Shown here piece after piece: positions 54,331 through 64,000 of a stretch of 64,000 nucleotides of DNA (position 1 is its first letter; each line of letters begins with the position of its first letter). Position numbers and translations under genes: made by a program. Origin of the DNA: Liolophura sinensis (lineage: Eukaryota; Mollusca; Polyplacophora; Chitonida; Chitonidae); contig NC_088305.1 of the NCBI RefSeq assembly GCF_032854445.1, positions 13,517,606 through 13,581,605 on the forward strand, in the 5' to 3' direction. Below the pieces are notes generated by a model. It was given only the letters and a program-made list of their open reading frames with translations, had not been told where the DNA came from and did not search any database.

Positions 54331-56432
54331 AAACACGACTTCTTTTAACAACAGAAACGTTAAGAGTGTAAAACTCAAAGTTTTCAAAGATGACGTATAA
54401 ATGGAGGACTTGGTTAAGAACTATACATTTTTGGTGAAATACACAAAAAAAAGATTAGGAAAAAATCAGTTTACCTATTTCATGATCTTAGACATTTGTG
54501 TACATGTTGGAAGACGAATCTGGCTATGAATTCCAAGGATTATAACTTAGATACATGTTACTAGAGCTAAATCATTTGAAACATAAAAGAATTTTCCTAC
54601 AGCTTACACTGCTTTACAAAGTACATTTCATGATCGGAGGCATCAATAGAAATTTCCTTATACATTTAATTTCTCTCCCGGAATATCCTATTTGCACAAA
54701 ACCTGCTGAAAACTATCACATTCTTATTTCAAACAAGAACATTTCGGGTTTCTTTCAAAGGTTTGCGCCCATTTAATTTGGAGAAACTTTGTGTGTTCGC
54801 CATTATTTTCTACTTGGAATCTCTGAATGCCCCGTAAATTTCCAAAAACGTTGTAGATATTTGCTTAGGGTATATAAGAATACTGTCGTGTGCACAGCTG
54901 AGAACGAATTAAATGTAAGAAACAATGATACGAGCTCGGACCTGAATGAAAACAATGCTCAGTTTTTGACCACTGGGACACTGGCGATGTTATTGTTGAG
55001 ACTACATTGGTTTAACGCACAAGTCGTAGGCACGGATGAACAATAGTCATTCTTATGGACACTGGGCAATCTTTTGTTCATTTAGACCCAGACAGAGTTT
55101 ACTCCGTGTCCTGCCCCTGGCGGTCAAGCCGGACCATTGCTTGGTGTGGACAAGAGATGATATAGTCTTCATAGATATACACACATACACGCGTTCTCTG
55201 ACCCCTCGACTCAGTAACGTTAATTGGCGTCAATTTGTTCCTGTCTGGACTAAGGTTTTTGACAAAAAGGACAACCGTGGCCCCTTCGTTTTGGGACCTA
55301 GCCCAAGGTGGAAAGTTCTTTTGACGGCCGTTTAGCTTAGCAAATCTTGAGAGAACAATGCCCCAAGATTACCTGCGTCTGTATAGTGAGAAACAACAGG
55401 GCTTGGTGAACGTTTTGGGGAGTTGTGTCAAGTGGCGGGGTGACCGTCTGGTCAGGGCTACGGAGAACGGGCTGACCTCTAACCCCGACCCACGGGAGGG
55501 CATCAATGGAACACTGACCCAAAAGGGAGACCTTAGCCTTCCAAGGCTTCACCCTGGCCAATATCCTGGATCGGACACAAAACAACTCGGGGACCCAGGC
55601 CATTCGAACAAGTCGTTTGCAAACCCGCAAGTCATTTTTCCCCTTTCCTTGTTCAATGGTATAAATTATTGCCCCTTGTAAGCGTTAGCTAAAAAAAAAC
55701 TTTGATGTTTATTTTCTTGTGTCGGCCTTACGTCCGGTGTGGCCATTTATCATTGGCCCCTGTCCAGCCGCTGCTTAGCGCCATATCCCCACAGGGTGTC
55801 GGGTGATTATAGCAACAACTTAATAATGGTGACGCAGAGACATAATATATTATCTGACATTGTACCAGAGGCTTTGTGGACATATTTACTTTGTTAGACG
55901 CAGAAGAAAAAAAAACATTACAGCTGACTTTTTGACTAATTGCCGCTCTTGTATGTATACAGCCTCTTATCTGTTTCGCCACAACCGAAATCTCCCGCGG
56001 GCTTCAGCCACGCCAGCTCTCTTTATTGTACAGGATTCTACCAAAACCTGCTGTAGAAAAAACGATTCCCGATTTTGTTAATGTTGGAAATTATTTATAA
56101 AGTAATCTTACGACTTTTGTGTTCTTCTTCGCATAAATAACAACTGATATAAACTTATTCATTTTTGATTCGCCGGAAAAACTGTTGTCCTAGCATTATT
56201 AGAAACATATATGATTGGTTTCAACGCATACCAGTGCTTCTTTACTTGCTTTTGATCTGACTAAAGTTAACAACTGTTTTGTTTCTGATAGAGTTATTAT
56301 ATTTAAATACAGCACTGATAGAGATAAATGTTTCACCCTCTGTGCTGTCACATACACCGTTTTGGCCATTAGAGTCTTAGTTTTGGTGATTTCAGTCACA
56401 CATTGGGGGTAAAAGCTGGAAAAAAATGAATC
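54331..56432. other. No recognised gene
   Basis: Moderately GC-rich stretches (55080-55650) carry 97- to 107-codon frames on both strands with no motif I recognise, overlapping each other. No splice-consistent conserved segment was found. Confidence 0.35.
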
Positions 56433-56938
56433 TTTTAATTTTAGCTGAAAGTCTGTTATCTGAGTGATGCTTGAATGTATTCTGATACTGCAATAGGTTA
56501 TTTAGTTAAATACAACACACATATTATATTCTAATTCAACACTGAGATTATTTTTGGGGCCTCCATGGCTCAGTCGGTAAGCGCGCTAGCGCAGCGTACT
56601 AACCCAGGAGTCTCTCACCAATGCAGCTGCTGTGAGTTCAAGTCCAGCTCATGCTGGCTTCCTCACCGGCCGTACGTTGGAAGATCTGCCAGCAACGTGC
56701 GGATTGTCGTGGGTTTCCCCCGGGCTCTGCCCGTTTTCCTCCCACCACAATGCCTGCCGTCGTCGTATAAGTGAAATATTTTTGAGTACGGCGTAAAACA
56801 CCAACCAAATAAATTAAAAAATAGAGATTCTATTAGAATAACATGATATTATGTTGAATATGACACAGTATCATGTTATTATAACAGAATACTTTCTAGC
56901 ATCACTCAGACAACTGACTTTCTGTTAAAATTAATAGA
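56433..56938. mobile_element. MITE with about 40-bp inverted ends, split by a V-SINE
   Basis: Left end TTAATTTTAGCTGAAAGTCT, GTTATCTGAGTGATGC; right end in reverse complement TTAATTTTAACAGAAAGTCA, GTTGTCTGAGTGATGC. The interior has AATAACATGATATTATG and ATCATGTTATT arms. A V-SINE at 56556-56823 separates the halves. Without it the element is about 230 bp. Confidence 0.85.
56556..56823 (+). repeat. Full-length V-SINE inserted in a MITE
   Basis: GGGGCCTCCATGGCTCAGTC to AACACCAACCAAATAAATTA. GAGATT on both sides (left near 56543, right near 56823) may be the target-site duplication. Confidence 0.9.
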
Positions 56939-57964
56939 TTACTTTTTTGAGAGTATTTGTCTTCAAATGTATAGCAATATTTGGGTATGTAAATTGCCAG
57001 AGAGCATGTTTCAGCAATTCATCAGGCTACGTAAAACTATATTATAGCCACAATGGCTTAAAAGTGATTTCACCTCGGTATTCTGGAATCGACCTCGAAT
57101 TATTAGAGATAGTAATGTATTTGTTATTATAATGCGGTAATGCATTTCATTCTCCACAGAATAGTGTTATATGAACTAGTGCAGTTTTACAAATCCAAAA
57201 ACATTAAGAAATACACAGGATTTCTGGTGTGCAAGTTAAACTTAAAATCAACAGCTGACACTAAGAAACCAAAAAGGTGTATGCACTTCCGATATAATAC
57301 GTCACAGGACTTGATCCATGGAATCCGTTGAACTTTGACCTCCTAGAAAAGCCATTTTCGATTAATCATATGCAGGTATTGAACCATATAGCGTCGTTCA
57401 CACCGAATGCATGGTGTTTTCTATAACAAGTTGAATGAACAATCCCTGCTTATATGATTCGTAGCTTTCCATCAGTAGCCATCACAAAATGGGATCTGGA
57501 ACTCTGAACCTTGCTTACATATCGTGCACATCAACATAATGATACGTACTGATAGATACAAAGTGAGAGGATGCATACGTTACAGAACATATGGCAGTCT
57601 ATATACCCCAACAGCCCATCAAAGATATGTAATAATGCTACTATGTTTTATGGGTAACGCGAGGCCAAGAAGCCTGTCTGACATCATATGCACGTCATGC
57701 ATGACACAGGTGAAAAAATAACTCTTTTTGTCCTTGAAGCTGGAAAGAAAACCATTAATGGTTAAACCGAAGATACTCGAGTTTATTTCTGTCAACAAAT
57801 AAATAACTGTAACGTATACAGCTTATATTCACTTGATCAGTGCAATAAATTTTCTCATCAAATAATAGCCTCTCCAGCTAAAATACACTGATGCAATGAT
57901 GTCTTTCAATCATGGCATCCGAATCCACGAAACAAGCTTGGCACCTAATAATAAAACAATTTAA

Positions 57965-58470
57965 GGTGAAATCTTTATTCAACTTTTCCATAGTTGCAAA
58001 CTTGCATTATAATAACCTTTTATAATCAAAGAAGACCAAAGTTGACGCGTTCAACTTTTTCAAAAATTATTTACACTTTGCATTTGAACCCACCGTCTAT
58101 TATAAAACAGACATTTGTATTCAACGTCTCCAAAATTGTATAAGATTTGCATTCGAGTCCAACGTCTATAATGAAACAAGATGCAATTTGTATTCAGCTT
58201 TTCCAACACTGTATGCGATTCTCATCCGAATCAACCAAAATGGGATTCGAATCAACCAAAATGGGATCCGAATCAACCAAAATACAATTATTTATTCGAC
58301 TTTTCCAAAACTGCATACTGTTTGCGTCAAATCCGCCGAGTTAAAACAAAAATGAAATTTGTATTCAACTTTCCAAAGCGGCATGCGGTTTGCATCCGGA
58401 TCAAACAAAACCAAATGTTTATTCCTGAATCAAATGAAATGAAGTTTGTATTCAAATTTTCCCAAGTGAC
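57965..58470. repeat. Degenerate tandem repeat of about 80-90 bp with a nested triplet repeat
   Basis: Recurrent TTTGTATTCAACTTTTCCAA, ACTGTATGCGATTTGCATC and CGAATCAACCAAAATG segments, about six diverged units. A nested 18-19 bp unit GAATCAACCAAAATGGGAT is tandemly repeated three times at 58228-58285. Confidence 0.75.
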
Positions 58471-58859
58471 GAAGGCCAAAACACATCACGTGGCCATTCT
58501 TCTTCAACAATCCGCATTTCAGCCCACACTCATGTGTATACACAAAGTAATTTTATTTTGTTCACACATGGACATATTATCGCTTTTAAATCTCCTGTAA
58601 TTACAAAATATATTCCACTCCAGTTTTCTGAAGTTTAATAAACACTTCAAAAAACTGTAAAAAATGCTTTATATTTAAATTATAATAATACATCAGCTAA
58701 GGACAAATTGTTGTCGTTTTTGCAAGTGCTTGAAGGCCAGTTCAATCAGAAAGGTGTCCGATCCAATAAGGCAGAACGCTGTCAGAAAGTGGACAGAAAT
58801 TGGTCTGAGTGGGTCCTGATAAATTAGGGCTGTGTGAGGGCACGTGCGCTCAGGTATAG

Positions 58860-59215
58860 GCTTTCCCTGGGGACATTGTGTTCTGCCCGTGGGTAGTTCT
58901 GGCTTCTATTGGTCAAAGACTTGATGAAGATATCTTGAGGAAAGACGCGGTTTGTTCATTGACCGCAACCAACACGCGTCCGACAAGAGAGTCGGTGGGC
59001 CGCGCGCTCTGTTCCAGCCAGATACCTTTACCTCCTCCTCTTCCCCCACGCCCGTCGACACCACCCCCACCGCCCGGCCACAGGGATCCACGGGGACAAC
59101 AATACCCGGCTTGACAATGGCCCAGCTTTGACAAGTCATCTATATCTGCCCTCGAACACCACTTGTTCACGCTCAGCAAATTATCGGTGAGAAAAGAGAA
59201 ATTGCCCACGTATAT
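58860..59215. promoter_or_regulatory. GC-rich patch with TATA-like sequence
   Basis: The region is much richer in C and G than its surroundings, with CGCGCGCTCTGTTCC, CCGCCCGGCCACAGG and GGGACAACAATACCCGG, followed by GTATATAATAC at about 59211-59221. It could be a promoter of a gene to the right. The overlapping frames encode Pro/Gly-rich low-complexity peptides only. Confidence 0.25.
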
Positions 59216-62200
59216 AATACAACGTAAGGAGCAAATTTGCCGCCCGTCTGGGGCAATTATTCCTGTCTATCTCCAATAGAACAACCCATGTATGTCAGCC
59301 CGACGGTGCGCCGCTCTCCTACAAACCCTGCCCCCTGCCGCGCAGCCAGCCCCTCGATTTCCCATCCCCCAAAGCGTACATTATACCTCACTTCAGTGTG
59401 ATTTATTTATCTGGCCGAATGGCGCTCATTAAGTTATACTTATTTGCACCTGACAGGTAAACATATACAAAAGGTCATTAGCGTTAAGCGCGTGGCCACC
59501 ACCACCCACGACATGAGTAATGGTCAACGGGCTCCCGGCTATTTTACCAGAAGGTGCAACTTTATTGGCATATCGGCGCCTTAAAATAAACCAAGACCAT
59601 AAACTAATACTGTGTTGTTGTTTTTTTGTCTGTGATTTATTTTCTTTATTCCTTATTTTTTTATGAAACGTAAAACTAATTGCCATTTTCTTTATATATT
59701 ATATTACTTTTAAATACCACATTTGTTATCGCCATTTTCCCATTGTAATAGACTTGACATGCGTTCTTATTCCCCAAAGACAATAGTATAGGCAAAAGCT
59801 TCCTCAAAGTGACAACCCAAGCAAAAATCTATGGTCTTTTATTACATGTATCTAAAATATTACGGAATTTCTTTCGTGAAAAATGAAGGCCGCACTGTGA
59901 AGCTAAGAACATGTAAATATGGATGCATGTGAACTCTACCTAGCCTTCTTCATAACGCACATTGAGCCTAACCGGTAAGTAATTATTAATAAGTTTCATC
60001 AGAAGTTGTGTGGAGAGAGTGTTCATTATTTTTAAGGCTCGGTATACATTGGCTTCAACTGGCTTACAATTATACAGCTTGTCTGCAAGTATAAGTTTTG
60101 TCCGCAAGGCTATTTCTGTCGTAAGCCTACAAGTGTTTATGTATGAAGCCTTAGGAATGCTAAATATACCTACCTTTTCGAAATGAGCATTTTATTTCAT
60201 GCACATATAGTATAACGCAATGAATGAATATGACTTAACGGCTCCGCGGAAATATATCGTTCCCAAAGTTTGAGAAATCTTCCAAAATAAATGTCAGGAA
60301 CTTAACAGCTAAACGTTTTCGTTGGAACCGGTTTCCACCATGTTAAACCACGCCATTCTCATAGAAACGAATTTTTCTGGGGCACGGCACAAACCACCAG
60401 TCAACCAAGCTTATCAACAAATTTACAAAATGTAAAAGAATTCACCTTGTTAACCGTTGTATTTACATTCTAGCATGGTACACGATTTGAATAGAGACTT
60501 AATTTGAATGTGAGACTTCTAACTACCACGACCATTATATTCCGGTTTGGGCGCAAAGTTGGTTAGCGCTGTGTTTGTTCACCTAGACCGCTCTGCAAAA
60601 GATCTATACATGACCGGCGAAAAGGATAAATAGGTACTGTATACAGTGTACAATCGCTTCAACTGCATTGAAACACAAAGCAATGTGGTTATTAGGCTTG
60701 TAACAAAAAAACCATTACTACCCCCACCCTAACCCCTTAAGGGATTGATTAAAAAATATAGACCGATCGTTATCATCTGTAAGCCTTCAATTATATTGTC
60801 ACATTTTTCCTTCACATTTGACGCACATCCAGTTAAGTATAACACTGTGTGACAAAAGACATACTGAATTAGACAGAGGTTTAAACTGGAATTGCCATAG
60901 AATATGCAGAGGCGGAAATTTCTAACGTAAAACATTTGCTTTGTAGAGTCCACATTTTCGCAAATCAACATATTAAAAGAAACTGTTATTAATCAGATTT
61001 TTAAAATCTGATTATCTGAAAACTGAGCTTGACAAATGGCTGCGGTGTACCATATATCAGACCTTACAACACGTGTACTCTATTTATAGATCGAATACAC
61101 TAGTTTACATTTTGGGGTTGAAAAATTTTCTGTTTATGACGGACGTTTTATGATTATATTTTGGCTTTCCATATGCAATTTGCGAAAGAGTGACCAGTTA
61201 GTTTCATTACTCTTGAAGCCGTTGTAGTTAGGTGTTTACTGAGATGGCTTGGGCGTTTTATAGACGATATCAGTAATCAGGATGTAGTGGCGCATGTTGC
61301 TTAGCTTATGTGGGCGTGATTGCTGAACAAAAGAGGCTTGTGAAAACGAAATGGCCCTGAATTAAGTGGGAAGTACCCACAAGAATTTACAAACGTTCAC
61401 AAATATTTACGAGCATTTCAGTTTGACTCAACACCAAATATTTCGACAAAAATGTAGAACGAACCCAAAACTTTTTAACATTTGTATTTTTACGAATCAG
61501 TATTTAAGTATGATGTTCAACTGAAACTGCAGTGGTTATAACAGCATGTTTAATATTAATATGAGACAAAACCCTATAGCTTCCGAAAGGTTTCCAAATT
61601 CATACAGCGCAGGAAGTCTGAAGTAAGATTTACGTAACACCGGTCGAAGGACATGTGTCCATTTTATGCTGTCTCTGACACAAAAAGTGTAAAATATTTG
61701 ATAACTTATCTTTCGTTAAATTTTTCGTTAAATTGAAACTCATCTTCTGAATCACACGGCGTATAGTCTGATACACAAAAAGAAAAACGATAATTACCGT
61801 GTTGTGTGACTTTCTGAATATTGCTGTCGGATTACATGAACCCCGCGTTTTTGCGTTTTCAGGATAGCATCGTGACCCCGGGGGGTAGATTTAAGGGCAC
61901 CGCACCCTAGGCGAGTCCCCACTAAGCCACTCCGTGCTTAAACCTACAGACTTATGACCAGGTCACGCCGTGATCCCTTGTGCAGAAGAAAAGATGACAT
62001 GTTAACGCCTCGATAAACTTTAATGTGACAGCATATGGTGAAATTACGACCAAATAAGTGCGCTCAAAAACGTAATAAAAGCTCGGGTGAAGCGAAAATC
62101 ATGATAGTGTGCGAAATCATTCAGGCGGAACCGCCGAGACGCGCCCGACAAGGTCGCGCGAGTTCTCGGACGGGCGCGTGGCGGTACGTGACAATTTGTA

Positions 62201-62469
62201 CAGTCCAGATGAAGTGTTCACCCCGCTCTCCTCTGGCGTGAAAACATCATACGTGATCACAGCACCCTGCAGTTAGCTTATAAAGACTCTTTGAGACTTG
62301 TAATCAAAGATCAACTGGAAATAACTCCCCACGTTTGCATGTGTAAACCAACAGTTTACACGCCTGTTAAACCACAGTGGTCTTATTTTACACATAGGCC
62401 TTTTTATACTTAATAATCCTGTGACTTTCTCTAGACATACCAAGGGCAGTGAAAATTAAGCGAAGTGTA
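59216..62469. other. No recognised gene
   Basis: AT-rich, unique-looking sequence. A GC-rich island lies at 62090-62180 (CGCCGAGACGCGCCCGAC) inside a 68-codon frame with no known motif. A short palindrome ATCAGATTTTTAAAATCTGAT lies near 60992-61012. Confidence 0.35.
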
Positions 62470-62620
62470 ACTGGCTATCCGGAATGACGTCTTCCTTTTC
62501 ACCGTTTGTGTGTGACTATTTGCCAGCTATCACCTGCACTATCGTTTCTGCTATGATTTGCTCTCTATGCTGTTTTATTAGTCTTTTATTATATATTGGC
62601 TTCTAGTCTATGTATAAGAA
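62470..62620 (+). repeat. Dispersed family X, copy 3 (diverged)
   Basis: TGTGTGTGACTATTTGCCAG, CTATCACCTGCACTATCGTT and TTGCTCTCTATGCTG; the most diverged copy. Confidence 0.65.
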
Positions 62621-62699
62621 CAGTATATGTTAATTTTTAGTATACAAGTATGCCGACGTTTTACGACACACGGACAGCGCCTTCACTCTTCATAACCTG

Positions 62700-62895
62700 T
62701 ATAAGAATGTGACGCACAAATTGCTACTGATTTATCATTTACATGAACAGTCAGAATAAAATCTTCACTGAGGTGTACTGACGAGGGGCCCGATTTCACC
62801 GGTTACGTGTGACCATTTGTCAACTATCACACTGTGGTCGCTGCTCTGGTTTTACTCTCCATGCTGTAGTCTTGTGCATTGTATTCCATGCGGAA
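62700..62895 (+). repeat. Dispersed family X, copy 4
   Basis: AATTGCTACTGATTTATCAT, GAGGTGTACTGACGAGGGGC, CACCGGTTACGTGTGACCAT, CTATCACACTGTGGTCGCTG, TACTCTCCATGCTGTAGTCT. Confidence 0.8.
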
Positions 62896-63194
62896 TTTGA
62901 ATGTTACTCCACGAAAAGTCCCCATTCTAAGTTTCTTGAATTTTACAATGATTATAATTATCTTCTAAGAAATTATGCAAATTCATGATTTTGTCAAGTT
63001 GCGATTAACCCTGAGCTGTAGGGGGTATATGCATCATATTCAGTAATATCATGACGTTGAATATGTGATTGGCTGGAAGCTTTGCGCGACTGCAGAGATT
63101 TTATTTTTGTACAACAATAACTTATAAACTGACATAGAACGCTGTGCTTTGCATTGTTTTAATGTATTTTTTAAATGTGATGACAGTACAATAT

Positions 63195-63770
63195 TTTGAG
63201 TAATTCTAGACCAGCGACATCAATAAACTGGAATCAACATCCACTCACTGCATGTATTTCTAAAACTAATTCTGCTAAAACCATGGTGCCAGGTGGCATA
63301 TAAGTTGCTACTATATTTAAAAATTTACATGAGCAGTTAGAATAAAACCGTAAATCTGGTAAATTTAGGGAAGTCCGTATTTCACCGATTACTTGTGACC
63401 CTTGCCAAGTATCACAGTGTCGTCGCTGTTCTGTTGTTCCTTTCTATGCTGTACGTCTATCACAGTGTCGTCGCTTCTCTGATTTTACTCTCCATGCTGT
63501 ACGTCTATCACACTATCGTCGCTTCTCTGATTTTACTCTCCATGCTCTACGTCTATCACAGTGTCGTCGCTGCTGTGGTTTTACGATCTATGCTGTACGC
63601 CTATCACACTGTCGTCGCTGTTCTGATTTGTTTACTCTCCATGATGTACGTCTATCACACTGTCGTCGTTGCTCTGGTTTACCCTCTGTGCTATACCTCT
63701 ATCACAGTGTCGTCGCTGTTGTGGTTGTACTCTCTATGCTGTACGTCTATCACACTATCACACTGTCGTC
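63195..63770 (+). repeat. Dispersed family X, copy 5, with internal 48-bp expansion
   Basis: TTCTAGACCAGCGACATCAA, CTAATTCTGCTAAAACCATG and CACCGATTACTTGTGACCCT, then about seven units of TCTATCACACTGTCGTCGCT, TCTCTGATTTTACTCTCCAT, GCTGTACG. Starts at 63451, 63499 and 63547 give a 48-bp period, which creates the 136-codon frame at 63395-63805. Confidence 0.9.
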
Positions 63771-63771
63771 C

Positions 63772-63878
63772 AGTCCAGCATGAGCTGGACTTGAACTCAC
63801 AGTGACCGCATTGGTGATAGGCTCCTGGGTCATTACGCTGCGCTAGCGCGCTAACCAACTGAGCCACGGAGGCCCCGC
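63772..63878 (-). repeat. V-SINE head fragment
   Basis: GCATGAGCTGGACTTGAACT, CTCCTGGGTCATTACGCTGC and GAGCCACGGAGGCCCCG: only the tRNA-like head, joined directly to the 48-bp array. Confidence 0.88.
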
Positions 63879-64000
63879 TTTATCTTTAACTTGTACGCTA
63901 ATAAATATAATGTCTTTCCCAAAGTAATGAAGCTACGTGTATAGTTCGTCACTTCCTCCTTATATTTTGCAAAATATATCCGATGTTTTGAAACAAAAAA

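Noticed and set aside
55358-55681. 107-codon frame in a GC-richer stretch, with an overlapping 97-codon antisense frame
   Set aside because: No recognised motif, no splice partners, and both strands are open.
63395-63805. 136-codon hydrophobic frame resembling a membrane protein
   Set aside because: Made of 48-bp repeats of family X; the period of 16 codons explains the regular pattern.

Overview
The window is nuclear DNA from an animal. Long introns have GT/AG borders, most of the sequence is non-coding, and tRNA-derived SINEs are abundant. The commonest repeat has a tRNA-like head, a V-SINE-type core and a 3' end reading gtaaaacaccaatcaaata. I associate it with the RUDI-like V-SINE group of molluscs, so a mollusc, perhaps a bivalve, is the best guess; the genus cannot be told from this sequence.

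Two conserved genes can be assembled exon by exon, in divergent orientation. On the minus strand, 32351 down to 17319, is TYW4/LCMT2 (tRNA wybutosine-synthesizing protein 4: an SAM methyltransferase domain plus Kelch repeats). Fourteen coding exons were found, with only the start codon unresolved. On the plus strand, 33754 to 47959, is MINDY3/FAM188A (a Lys48-linkage deubiquitinase). Twelve coding exons give about 445 residues, the same length as I recall for the human protein. The roughly 1.4 kb between the first recognised exons is probably a shared promoter and contains an ETS-type site. The two genes do not form a known pathway: one modifies tRNA-Phe, the other edits ubiquitin chains. Each gene has one frame disruption in a conserved exon (28700-28812 in TYW4, 37403-37518 in MINDY3). 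Both are shown by homology and by exon phase arithmetic, which suggests sequence errors or allelic lesions.

Region by region: 1-17 kb holds no recognisable gene. It has a candidate promoter near 527-760, several SINEs, low-complexity arrays (8-8.7 kb), two inverted related arrays (9.5-10.7 kb), a 27-bp minisatellite (12.06-12.77 kb) and a 615-bp MITE with terminal inverted repeats (15.8-16.4 kb). From 17.3 to 32.4 kb is TYW4 with repeat-filled introns. From 33.7 to 48 kb is MINDY3, whose introns hold a 114-bp tandem array made from a SINE 3' end, three copies of a small inverted-repeat element and several minisatellites. From 48 to 64 kb no gene is recognised; this part holds a dispersed repeat family with a 48-bp internal expansion, a MITE split by a SINE, and a GC-rich patch near 59 kb.

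The long uninterrupted reading frames in this window (for example 12049-12819, 43065-43751, 31571-32062) arise because the tandem repeat period is a multiple of three, so they are not genes. I see no complete autonomous transposon, stand-alone tRNA gene, rRNA or CRISPR.
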